Shown here: in pieces, positions 26,252 through 34,108 of the stretch
Position numbering within the stretch: position 1 is the first letter of the stretch
How the letters are laid out: each line of letters starts with the position of its first letter
Source: Streptomyces sp. NBC_01283
Lineage (GTDB): Bacteria; Actinomycetota; Actinomycetes; Streptomycetales; Streptomycetaceae
DNA: 64,000 nucleotides
NCBI RefSeq assembly: GCF_041435335.1
Contig: NZ_CP108430.1
Span: 2,108,001 to 2,172,000, forward strand
Direction of reading: 5' to 3'
The notes under the pieces: model-generated
Seen by the model: the letters and a program-made list of their open reading frames with translations, nothing else
Told to the model about the DNA's origin: nothing
Databases searched by the model: none
Position numbers and translations under genes: made by a program

Positions 26252-26342
26252 GGTGCTGCAGGGACGACAACGATCCCGCCACCGGCCGGTCCGCCCGTCC
26301 ACGGGGTGGACCGGCCGGACAGCCAAGAAAAGGGAGATCACC

Positions 26343-26816
26343 ATGCAGGCCCGTCTCGACTTCCTCACCAATCCGGTCTCGGCCGGTGCCGTCAAGCACA
26401 TCGCCCTCGCGGGCAGGTCGCTCCTGGAGTCGACGCTGCCGGCCGCGACGCGGGAGCTGGTCGAGCTCCGCGTCAGCCAGATCAACGGCTGCGGATTCTG
26501 CGTCGACATACACACCAAAGAAGCCGCGCACGCAGGAGAGACCCAGCAACGCCTTCACCTGGTCGCCGCCTGGCGCGAGGCCACGGTGTTCACCGACGCC
26601 GAACGGGCCGCCCTGGAGCTGGCGGAAGAGGGCACGCGGATCGCGGACGCCGCCGGTGGCGTCCCGGACGAGGTGTGGGCGAACGCAGCCAAGCACCACG
26701 ACGAGGACCAGCTCGCCGCCCTGGTGTCGACCGTCGCCCTCATCAACGCCTTCAACCGCCTGAACGTCCTCACCCAGCACCCGGCGGGCGACTACAAGGT
26801 CGGCCAGTTCGGCTGA
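26343..26816 (+). CDS. AhpD-like carboxymuconolactone decarboxylase-family protein
   Basis: A 157-residue single-domain CMD protein. The redox centre QINGCGFCVDIHTKEA has the CxxC and distal His of AhpD-type thiol peroxidases; residues ELVELRVSQ precede it as in the family. It likely acts as a small peroxidase or disulfide reductase. It is divergent from an ECF41 sigma factor, which is the textbook genomic pairing for that group. AAAAGGGAGATCACC precedes the ATG, giving a strong ribosome site. The YceI gene follows 87 bases later on the same strand. Confidence 0.92.
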   Translation: MQARLDFLTNPVSAGAVKHIALAGRSLLESTLPAATRELVELRVSQINGCGFCVDIHTKEAAHAGETQQRLHLVAAWREATVFTDAERAALELAEEGTRIADAAGGVPDEVWANAAKHHDEDQLAALVSTVALINAFNRLNVLTQHPAGDYKVGQFG

Positions 26817-26903
26817 CCCGGATCCACCACGGCTGGAGCCCCGGCCCGAGCGGCCGGGCCCAGCCGTCCACGCGCGATGACGAGAGAAGAGGCAGGAGGC
26901 ACC

Positions 26904-27449
26904 ATGCCCACCACCCTCAGCGCCGGCGAACTGACCGGCGCCTATGCACTCGACGCCGCCCGCTCCCGGGTCGGTTTCGTCGGCCGGCACACCATGTCCA
27001 CCCGGGTCCGCGGGGAGTTCGAGGAGTACGAGGGCAGCGGCTACCTGTTCGGCGACCACCCGTCGAAGTCCAGCGCACGCCTCACCATCCGGGCGTCGAG
27101 CCTCCAGACGCACCACCGGCAGCGTGACGAACAGCTGCGCGGCACGTTCCTGGACACGGACCACCACCCCTCCATCAGCTTCGCCTCGACCGCGGTACGG
27201 CCGGTCGACGCGACCACCTACGAGGTCACCGGCGACCTGACGATGCGCGGCGTGACCAAGCCGGTCACCTTCCACGTCGAGCTGACCGCCGCCGAGTCGG
27301 ACGCGCGGGGCGACATCCGGATCGGCCTCCTGGGCAGCGCCACCATCGACCGCAAGGACTGGGACCTGAACTGGAACGCCGCGACCTCCGTCCTCGTGAG
27401 CCCGAAGGTGACGCTGGAGTTCGACCTCATCGCCGTCCGGCAGCCCTGA
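26904..27449 (+). CDS. YceI-family lipid/isoprenoid-binding protein
   Basis: A 181-residue YceI lipocalin-like protein that binds long-chain isoprenoids or amphiphiles. Characteristic pieces are YALDAARSRVGFVGRH, FLDTDHHPSISFAST, GDLTMRGVTKPVTF and the closing DLNWNAATSVLVSPKVTL. No signal peptide is present, so it is cytoplasmic, as for many actinobacterial members. I used the ATG at 26904 because GGCAGGAGG lies just upstream; an ATG nine codons earlier in frame (26877) has no site. Placement after the CMD gene suggests one ECF41-controlled transcript. Confidence 0.92.
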   Translation: MPTTLSAGELTGAYALDAARSRVGFVGRHTMSTRVRGEFEEYEGSGYLFGDHPSKSSARLTIRASSLQTHHRQRDEQLRGTFLDTDHHPSISFASTAVRPVDATTYEVTGDLTMRGVTKPVTFHVELTAAESDARGDIRIGLLGSATIDRKDWDLNWNAATSVLVSPKVTLEFDLIAVRQP

Positions 27450-27477
27450 CCGCCCGACGGCCCGGCGATCGCTGCTC

Positions 27478-28494
27478 TCACGACAGGGCGGGGATGACCG
27501 TGGTGCCGTAGCCGTCGATGACCTCCTCGCGGGCGTCGTGCATCGCGTACAGCGCGAACTGGTCGACTCCCAGGCGCTTCAGCTCCTCCAGCTTGGCGAT
27601 GTGCTGCTGTGCCGTGCCGATGAGGCAGAAGCGGTCCACGATGTCGTCGGGGACGAAGGCCGTGTCGGGGTTGTCGGCCCGGCCGTGGTGGGAGTAGTCG
27701 TAACCCTCGCGGGCCTTGATGTACTCGGTGAGAGCCTCGGGGACCAGGTCCGAGTGTTCGCCGTACTTCGCCACCAGGTCGGCCACGTGGTTGCCGACCA
27801 TCCCCCCGAACCAGCGGCACTGCTCGCGGGCGTGGGCGAGCGCGGCAGGTGAGTCGTCCTGCGTGAGGTACGCGGGGGCCGCGACGCAGATCTTCACCGA
27901 TGCCGGGTCGCGGCCCGCCGCCGCGGCGGCGTAGCGGACCGCCTTCACCATGGTCTCCGTCAGATACGGGTCGGCGAGCTGGAGGATGAAGCCGTCCGCC
28001 TCCTCGCCCGCCATCTTCAGCGCCTTGGGCCCGTACGCGGCCATCCACACCGGGAGTTCGGCGCCCTCGCCGATCCACGGGAAGCGGATCGTGGTGCCGC
28101 CCAGGTCCGCCTCCTCGCCCGAGGCCAGCGCGCGGATGACCTTCATCGCCTCGCTGATCCGGGCGAGGGTGTTCGGGGTGCGGCCCGCCACCCGCATCGC
28201 GCTGTCGCCGCGGCCGATGCCGCAGACGGTGCGGTTGCCGTACATGTCGTTGAGCGTGGCGAACGTGGAGGCCGTCACCTCCCAGGTGCGCGTGCCCGGG
28301 TTGGTGACCATCGGGCCGACGATCAGCCGTTCCGTGTGGGCCAGGATCTGGCTGTAGATGACGAAGGGTTCCTGCCACAGCACGGCCGAGTCGAAGGTCC
28401 AGCCGTAGCTGAAGCCGTTCCGCTCGGCGCGCTTCATCAGGCTGATGACCTGCGCGGCCGGCGGATCGGTCTGCAGGACGAGTCCGAAGTCCAT
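27478..28494 (-). CDS. LLM-class (luciferase-like) F420/flavin-dependent oxidoreductase
   Basis: A 338-residue TIM-barrel oxidoreductase of the luciferase-like superfamily, nearest in pattern to the CPS_4043 type that occurs beside hydantoinases. It begins MDFGLVLQTDPPAAQV and shows GPMVTNPGTRTWEVTAS, VCGIGRGDSAMRVAGR and PVWMAAYGPKALKMAGEEAD. The ATG at 28492-28494 has TAGGAG upstream that overlaps the dihydropyrimidinase stop, so it is the fourth and last gene of the pyrimidine operon. Its redox step in that pathway is not established; cofactor could be FMN or F420. Confidence 0.88.
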   Translation of the reverse strand: MDFGLVLQTDPPAAQVISLMKRAERNGFSYGWTFDSAVLWQEPFVIYSQILAHTERLIVGPMVTNPGTRTWEVTASTFATLNDMYGNRTVCGIGRGDSAMRVAGRTPNTLARISEAMKVIRALASGEEADLGGTTIRFPWIGEGAELPVWMAAYGPKALKMAGEEADGFILQLADPYLTETMVKAVRYAAAAAGRDPASVKICVAAPAYLTQDDSPAALAHAREQCRWFGGMVGNHVADLVAKYGEHSDLVPEALTEYIKAREGYDYSHHGRADNPDTAFVPDDIVDRFCLIGTAQQHIAKLEELKRLGVDQFALYAMHDAREEVIDGYGTTVIPALS

Positions 28495-28505
28495 GGTCGC
28501 GTCTC

Positions 28506-29909
28506 CTAGCCGAGGTACTGGGTGGTGGAGCGCGGGACGTACGCGCCGTGCCCGGCGTGGCCGGTGAACTTCCGCTGGTCGATGACCACTTCGCCCCGCG
28601 ACAGGACCGTCTCCACCTGGCCCGTGACGCGCTTGCCCTCGTACGCGGAGTAGTCCACGTTCATGTGGTGCGTGTCCGCCGACATGACCTGCTCGGCGGC
28701 CGGGTCGTAGATGACGACGTCCGCGTCCGCGCCCGGCGCGATCGTGCCCTTCTTGCCGTACAGGCCGAACATCCGGGCCGGGCTCGCGCAGGCGATCTCG
28801 ATCCAGCGGCGGCGGCCGATGTGCCCGTCCACCACGGCCTGGTGGAGGAGGTCCATGCGGTTCTCGACCCCCGGAAGACCGTTCGGGATCTTGGAGAAGT
28901 CCCCGCGGCCCAGTTCCTTCTGCCCCACGAAGCAGAACGGGCAGTGGTCCGTGGAGACCACCTGGAGGTCGTTCGTGCGCAGCCCGCGCCAGAGCGCGGC
29001 CTGGTGCTCGCGCGGTCGCAGCGGGGTCGAGCAGACGTACTTGGAACCCTCGAAGTCGGGCTCCGCGAGATTGTCCGTGGAGAGGAACAGATACTGCGGG
29101 CAGGTCTCCCCGAACACCGGCAGGCCCTCGTCGCGGGCCTTGGCCAGCTCGGCCACCGCCTCCTGCGCCGACACGTGCACCACGTACACCGGCGCGCCCG
29201 CCACCTGGGCGAGCTTGATCACCCGGTGCGTCGCCTCCGCCTCCAGGAGCGTCTTGCGCACCTCGCCGTGGTAGCGCGGATCCGTCTCGCCGCGGGCGAG
29301 GGCCTGCTCCACCAGGACGTCGATGGCGAGGCCGTTCTCCGCGTGCGTCATGATCAGCCCGCCGTTGACGGCGGCCCGCTGCATCGCCCGCAGGATCTGG
29401 CCGTCGTCGCTGAAGAAGACTCCGGGGTACGCGGTGAAGAGCTTGAAGGAGCTGACCCCTTCCTCGATGAGGTGGTCCATTTCCTTCAGGGTCCGCTCGT
29501 TGACGTCCGAGAGGATCATGTGGAAGCCGTAGTCGATCGCGCACTTGCCGTCCGCCTTCGCGTACCAGGCGTCGAGGCCCGCGCGCAGCGCCTGTCCCCG
29601 GGTCTGCACCGCGAAGTCCACGATGGTGGTGGTGCCGCCCCAGGCCGCGGCCCGGGTGCCCGTCTCGAAGTCGTCGGACGAGAACGTGCCGCCGAAGGGG
29701 AAGTCCATGTGCGTGTGCGCGTCGACTCCCCCCGGGATCACGTACTTGTGGGAGGCGTCTATGACGCGGTCCGCGGTCCACGCCTCGGCGGCGCCCGAGC
29801 CGTGTGCCGCGAGGGCCGCGATCCTGCCGTCCTCGATCAGCACGTCGGCGTGGGTCTCTTCGGCGGCGGTGATGACCAGTCCGCCGCGGATCAGGGTGCG
29901 GGTACTCAT
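28506..29909 (-). CDS. hydA: Dihydropyrimidinase / D-hydantoinase
   Basis: Cyclic amidohydrolase of 467 residues that opens dihydrouracil or dihydrothymine to the N-carbamoyl-beta-amino acid. The binuclear metal ligands are visible: GGVDAHTHMDFPFGG, the carbamylated Lys in SSFKLFTAYPG, the His in MTHAENG, the His in VVHVSAQ and the Asp in VSTDHCPF. It is the third gene of an operon after beta-ureidopropionase and a class III transaminase. This order fits reductive pyrimidine breakdown better than a free-standing hydantoinase. Confidence 0.94.
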   Translation of the reverse strand: MSTRTLIRGGLVITAAEETHADVLIEDGRIAALAAHGSGAAEAWTADRVIDASHKYVIPGGVDAHTHMDFPFGGTFSSDDFETGTRAAAWGGTTTIVDFAVQTRGQALRAGLDAWYAKADGKCAIDYGFHMILSDVNERTLKEMDHLIEEGVSSFKLFTAYPGVFFSDDGQILRAMQRAAVNGGLIMTHAENGLAIDVLVEQALARGETDPRYHGEVRKTLLEAEATHRVIKLAQVAGAPVYVVHVSAQEAVAELAKARDEGLPVFGETCPQYLFLSTDNLAEPDFEGSKYVCSTPLRPREHQAALWRGLRTNDLQVVSTDHCPFCFVGQKELGRGDFSKIPNGLPGVENRMDLLHQAVVDGHIGRRRWIEIACASPARMFGLYGKKGTIAPGADADVVIYDPAAEQVMSADTHHMNVDYSAYEGKRVTGQVETVLSRGEVVIDQRKFTGHAGHGAYVPRSTTQYLG

Positions 29910-29990
29910 GATGGGGCGCTCCCTTTCATGCTCGTACGTTCGTGCGCGCAGGTACGTGCTGATACGTGCGGGTGCGTGCGGGTGCCTGAA

Positions 29991-31274
29991 CTAGACGCTC
30001 CGCAGGGCCTGTTCGAGGATCGCCGCGCCTTCTTCCGCCTCCGCCACGGTCAGCGAGAGCGGCGGGGCGATGCGCAGGACGCTGGTGTCGTGGCCGCCGC
30101 CCTTGCCGATGAGGAGTCCTCCCTCGCGGGCCGCTTCGAGGACGGCGGACGCCGCCTGCGGATGGGCCTCGCCCGTCTCGGGGTTGATCAGCTCGATGCC
30201 GATCATCAGGCCCCGGCCGCGCACCTCGCGTACGACGGGCAGCTGGGCGCAGATGGCGCGCAGCCGCTCGATGAGCAGACCGCCGACGCGCCGCGCGTTG
30301 CCCTGGAGGTCGTGTTCCAGGAGATACGTGAGGTTGGCGAGGCCGGCCGCCATGGTGACCGGTGAGCCGCCGAAGGTCGAGATGGAGTTGGAGTCCAGGG
30401 AGTTCATGACCTCGGCGCTCGCGACCACACCGCCGATGGACATGCCGTTGCCGATGCCCTTGGCGAAGGTCAGGATGTCCGGCGGACCGCTCGCGGCATG
30501 CGCCTGCCAGCCCCAGAAGTGCTCGCCGGTGCGGCCCCAGCCGGTCTGCACCTCGTCCGAGATCCACAGGACGCCGTGCTCCCACAGGACTTCGCGGAAG
30601 GCGGCGTACAGTCCGTCCGGTGGTGAGGTGAAGCCGCCGACGCCCTGGATGGGCTCGGCGATCAGCGCCGCCACTCCCCCGCGCGCCTGCCCGAGCATGT
30701 CCTTCAGGTCGGCGACGCAGGCCTCGATGAACTCGGCGTCGCTGAGCGCGGCGTACGGCCCCCGGCTGCGGACGCCGCCGTGCACGTACAGCGTCTGGAG
30801 CGGCGAGAGGCTGGTCGGCGACCAGGCGTTGTTGCCGGTGATGCCGACTGCCGTGAAGGAACGGCCGTGGTAGCTGTTGCGCATCGCCAGGATCTGGTTC
30901 GAGCGGCGGTGCGAGGTGGCCAGGAGCAGGGCCGTGTCGTTGGCCTCGGTCCCCGATGTGGTGAAGAAGACCCGGGCGTCCGGGATGCCGGAGAGGCCCG
31001 CGACCCGCTCGGCGAGGTCGATCATCGGCCGGTTGAGGTAGAGCGTGGACGAGTGGATGATCCGTCCGGCCTGCTCGCTGACCGCCTTGGTGACCTCGGG
31101 CAGCGCGTGGGCGGTCATGGTGGTGAGGATGCCGCCGAAGAAGTCGAGGTACTGCTTGCCCTCCGCGTCCCAGACGCGGCGGCCCTCGCCGTGGGTGATC
31201 TCCAGCGGGTCAGCGTAGTAGAGGGCGAGCCACTCGGGCAGCACGGCCCGGTGGCGGGTGTGGAGGTCCTTCAC
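29991..31274 (-). CDS. Class III aminotransferase, probable beta-alanine/3-aminoisobutyrate--pyruvate type
   Basis: PLP enzyme of 427 residues. PLP-binding features are the GTEAND loop, ISDEVQTGWGRTG, and the Schiff-base Lys in LTFAKGIGNG; STFGGSPV follows. By family and position it should transfer the amino group of beta-alanine or 3-aminoisobutyrate, the products of the neighbouring hydrolases, to pyruvate or glyoxylate. The GTG at 31272-31274 overlaps the stop of the ureidopropionase gene (GTGA). Family annotation alone would allow 4-aminobutyrate, so the operon is the main argument. Confidence 0.88.
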   Translation of the reverse strand: MKDLHTRHRAVLPEWLALYYADPLEITHGEGRRVWDAEGKQYLDFFGGILTTMTAHALPEVTKAVSEQAGRIIHSSTLYLNRPMIDLAERVAGLSGIPDARVFFTTSGTEANDTALLLATSHRRSNQILAMRNSYHGRSFTAVGITGNNAWSPTSLSPLQTLYVHGGVRSRGPYAALSDAEFIEACVADLKDMLGQARGGVAALIAEPIQGVGGFTSPPDGLYAAFREVLWEHGVLWISDEVQTGWGRTGEHFWGWQAHAASGPPDILTFAKGIGNGMSIGGVVASAEVMNSLDSNSISTFGGSPVTMAAGLANLTYLLEHDLQGNARRVGGLLIERLRAICAQLPVVREVRGRGLMIGIELINPETGEAHPQAASAVLEAAREGGLLIGKGGGHDTSVLRIAPPLSLTVAEAEEGAAILEQALRSV

Positions 31275-32113
31275 GGCTGTACCAGTCCTTCGTACGCGTC
31301 GGGGCGGCGGTCGCGGTAGAACGCCCACTGCTGGCGTACTTCCTCGATGAGCCCCAGGTCCAGGTCCCTGACGACGAGTTCCTCGGCCTTGTCGCTCGCG
31401 GTCTCGCCGACGAACTGGCCGCGCGGGTCGACGAAGTACGACGTCCCGTAGAAGTCGTTGTCGCCGTACTCCTCGACGCCGACGCGGTTGATCGCGGCGA
31501 TGAAGTACTCGTTGGCGACGGCCGCGGCGGGCTGTTCCAGCTGCCAGAGGTAGGCGGAGAGGCCGCGGGAGGTGGCGGAGGGGTTGTAGACGATCTGGGC
31601 GCCGTTCAGGCCGAGCTGGCGCCAGCCCTCGGGGAAGTGGCGGTCGTAGCAGATGTAGACGCCGACCTTGCCGACCGCCGTGTCGAAGACGGGCCAGCCC
31701 GCGTTCCCCGGCTTGAAGTAGTACTTCTCCCAGAAGCCCTTGACCTGGGGGATGTGGTGCTTGCGGTACTTGCCGAGATACGAGCCGTCGGAGTCGATCA
31801 CGGCGGCGGTGTTGTAGTAGAACCCGGACTGCTCGACCTCGAAGACCGGGACGACTACGACCATGCCGGTCTCGCGGGCCAGCTCCCGCATCCGCGTGAC
31901 GGTGGGTCCGTCCGGCACGGGCTCGGCCCAGCGGTAGTGCTCGGGCTCCTGCACCTGGCAGAAGTAGGGGGCGTTGAACACTTCCTGGAAGCCGATGATC
32001 TGCGCACCCTGGCGGGCCGCCTCGCGGGCGTGCTCCTCGTGCTTGGCAATCATGGATTCGGTGTCGCCTGTCCAGGTTGCCTGGACCAGTGCGGCGCGTA
32101 CGACGTTGGCCAT
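31271..32113 (-). CDS. Nitrilase-superfamily hydrolase, probable beta-ureidopropionase
   Basis: A 280-residue carbon-nitrogen hydrolase that would convert N-carbamoyl-beta-alanine to beta-alanine, CO2 and ammonia. The catalytic triad is clear: Glu in IIGFQEVFNAPYF, Lys in LGKYRKHHIPQ, and Cys in GVYICYDRHFPEGWR. It is the promoter-proximal gene of the operon (GGAGC just before the ATG at 32111-32113). An agmatine-type N-carbamoylputrescine amidase is the main alternative, but the dihydropyrimidinase downstream favours ureidopropionase. Confidence 0.9.
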   Translation of the reverse strand: MANVVRAALVQATWTGDTESMIAKHEEHAREAARQGAQIIGFQEVFNAPYFCQVQEPEHYRWAEPVPDGPTVTRMRELARETGMVVVVPVFEVEQSGFYYNTAAVIDSDGSYLGKYRKHHIPQVKGFWEKYYFKPGNAGWPVFDTAVGKVGVYICYDRHFPEGWRQLGLNGAQIVYNPSATSRGLSAYLWQLEQPAAAVANEYFIAAINRVGVEEYGDNDFYGTSYFVDPRGQFVGETASDKAEELVVRDLDLGLIEEVRQQWAFYRDRRPDAYEGLVQP

Positions 32114-32146
32114 GAGCTGCTCCTTCGACGGGACGTCAGAGAGCTT

Positions 32147-32173
32147 CTACGCCCGTAGACTTGGTGCGTAGAC
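32147..32173. promoter_or_regulatory. CTACG-CC-CGTAG dyad with a repeated CGTAGAC upstream of the pyrimidine operon
   Basis: A perfect 5-bp inverted repeat (32147-32158) lies about 35 bases before the first gene start, and CGTAGAC is repeated 13 bases further on (32154 and 32167). This is a candidate repressor site for the operon; no regulator gene adjoins it. Confidence 0.35.
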
Positions 32174-32304
32174 AGGAAAACGTAAGCCTCCCCGACGGGC
32201 TGGGCAAGACCATCGCCGTGAACCGGCGGAGTCGATCATGTTTCGCACCCAAGCGGACGAGAAGCGGAAGACAACGCGCACGCACAACGGGTGCGTCAGG
32301 CGTG

Positions 32305-34002
32305 TCAGGCGCTGAATCCGGCAACGCGCAGCGCGTGCACGAGATCCCAGTGGCGCTCGTCCGACACTCCCTGGGCCGCCCGGAGGAGCTGCGGGATGAG
32401 GCGGTAGGGATCGGTGTGCGCGCACGCGGCCGCGTCCTCGGGGGTACGGACGCGGATGTAGGCGTCGAGCAGGGCACGGGCCTCGCGCTCACGGCCCGCG
32501 TCGATCAGCGCGAGCACCGCCTCGGCGATCTCCGGGGCGGGCCGGGAGACGCCCTGCCGCAGCAGCTTGCGGCAGTCGTCGGCGCGGCCCGCCCCGGCGA
32601 GGGCGTCGGCGAGCGCGACGAGCCGGTCGGGCGGCAGCGACGCGGCCTCCCAGAGCAGTGTCGACCAGTCGGCGCCGAGGCCCGCGCGGTGCAGCTCACC
32701 GGCGAACACGGGCAGGCGTGCCGCGGGCCAGCCCGCGGCCTCGACGAGTACGCCGTGCGCCTCGCCGCTGCGGCCCTCGCCCCGGAGCTTGATGAGCGCG
32801 GCGACGGCTTCGGCGGTGGCCCGCTCGGCGTCGCGGTCCGGCCCCGCGGAATCACCGCGCCCGCCTTCACCGGTGCCGCCCAGCCCCTCGGCGGCGTGCG
32901 CGAACCGCGCGCCGCGCGGGGTGTTCGCGGCGGGCGACTGCGCGGCCGACTCCGGTACGGCGACGGCCTCGGACCCGCCCTCGTCGTCGCTCTGCCCGGC
33001 GAACCCCGCGAAACGGGCGCCACGGGGGCGGCGCGGGCGACGGGACGTGTCACGCGACTTGCGGCCCTGCTTGGGGACGCGGGGTGCTTCGGGGGCGGCT
33101 GCGCCGGATGAGTCGGATGGGCCTGATGGGTCGGCCGACAGAGTGCGGGCGTCGGGGGCCGGGGCGCCCTCGTCCGGGAAGGTGCCGAACTCGGGCGTGC
33201 GGGTGCCGGGATGCGGCGAACCCGCGTCGAGGTCACCCGCCGTCGTGCCGAACCCGTCCGCGGCCCCGAACCCGTCCGCGGTCCGGGCCCCGAAGGCGTT
33301 CCGCGTCTGCTCCCCGAAGTCGTCGAACTCCTCGGCCCCGAGAGCAGCTCCGGCACCGAAAGCCGCCGGTCTGCTCCGGAAACCGCCCGCCCCTGCGTCA
33401 GGACCCGCCGCCGTCCCGTCCTCGAAGTCGTCCGCCCCCACGGCCGCGAAGTCGTCCGAGACCGGAGTGCCGAGGTCGACCCACTGCGGGCGGTCCGCCC
33501 GGTCCAACCGCTCGATGCGCTCCCGGAGTTCCGCGCACCGCGCGGTCGCCCGCTCGTGGTCGTCGCGGACCCAGGCCAGATCGCGGTTGAGCCGCTCCAC
33601 CTCGTCCTGCGTGGCGGCCGCCGCGAGCGAGTAGCCCAGTTCCACCTGCCGTTCCACGGCGAACCGCTGCTCGGTGAGCATCATGTCGAGGCGCTCGCCG
33701 AGCAGCCCGCGCCCCCCGGCCCGCGCGTCGTACGCGGTGAGCGAGGCCGTGTGCAGCGCCCGCGCCCGCTCCGTCTCGCGCTCGGCGGCCTGCGCCCCGT
33801 ACCCGGCGGCCAGATCGTGCAGCAGCGCCTCCACCACGTCCCAGGGGGGCACTTCCGAGCCATCCAGGCAGGCCTGCATCCCCTCGGGGTCCCGGGACCA
33901 GAACACGCCGCACCACCCGGCGCCCGGATCGAGCCGCGCCAGGAGGTCACGCAGGTACCTCGCGAACTCCCTGACCTGTTCCGGGAGTTGTCCAACTGCC
34001 AT
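32305..34002 (-). CDS. Large unknown protein: HTH-like head, disordered middle, helical-repeat tail
   Basis: I do not recognise a named family. About 565 residues from the ATG at 34000-34002 (a longer frame to 34107 is possible). The first ~60 residues (FARYLRDLLARLDPGAG ... SEVPPWDVVEALLHDLA) resemble the XRE-like heads of streptomycete regulators. Residues ~60-170 are a charged coiled coil. Residues ~180-390 are a Gly/Ala/Asp/Ser-rich disordered part with repeated short FGA units and two RGARFA motifs. The last ~190 residues are alternating amphipathic helices like a TPR/HEAT array. It is cytoplasmic, with no signal or membrane helix. Confidence 0.7.
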   Translation of the reverse strand: MAVGQLPEQVREFARYLRDLLARLDPGAGWCGVFWSRDPEGMQACLDGSEVPPWDVVEALLHDLAAGYGAQAAERETERARALHTASLTAYDARAGGRGLLGERLDMMLTEQRFAVERQVELGYSLAAAATQDEVERLNRDLAWVRDDHERATARCAELRERIERLDRADRPQWVDLGTPVSDDFAAVGADDFEDGTAAGPDAGAGGFRSRPAAFGAGAALGAEEFDDFGEQTRNAFGARTADGFGAADGFGTTAGDLDAGSPHPGTRTPEFGTFPDEGAPAPDARTLSADPSGPSDSSGAAAPEAPRVPKQGRKSRDTSRRPRRPRGARFAGFAGQSDDEGGSEAVAVPESAAQSPAANTPRGARFAHAAEGLGGTGEGGRGDSAGPDRDAERATAEAVAALIKLRGEGRSGEAHGVLVEAAGWPAARLPVFAGELHRAGLGADWSTLLWEAASLPPDRLVALADALAGAGRADDCRKLLRQGVSRPAPEIAEAVLALIDAGREREARALLDAYIRVRTPEDAAACAHTDPYRLIPQLLRAAQGVSDERHWDLVHALRVAGFSA

Positions 34003-34108
34003 TCGAGCCAGCACCGCCCCATGGAGCCGGAAGTGTTCTGGTCCGGAAGATAACACCAGTCGTGTTACGGGACGGCTACACGCAGTTTTCCGGCCGCCCG
34101 GCAGCACC

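Larger units (their letters stand above)
26183..26253. repeat. 27-bp near-perfect inverted repeat between sigma factor and its likely target
   Basis: Arms at 26183-26209 and 26227-26253 match at 26 of 27 positions (one G/A difference, at 26202 against 26234) around a 17-base C-rich centre. The arms contain the core GGGACAGCCCCTCG. It could form a hairpin, but its position and content fit two back-to-back promoters better. Confidence 0.9.

Noticed and set aside
26183..26253. Reading the inverted repeat as a transcription terminator or a miniature transposon
   Set aside because: It lies upstream of both divergent genes, so a terminator is unsuitable; there is no target-site duplication. Outward promoter elements with 16-base spacers explain it better.
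28548..30365. 605-codon plus-strand frame opposite hydA
   Set aside because: Antisense to dihydropyrimidinase and aminotransferase, which are certain; no family resemblance.
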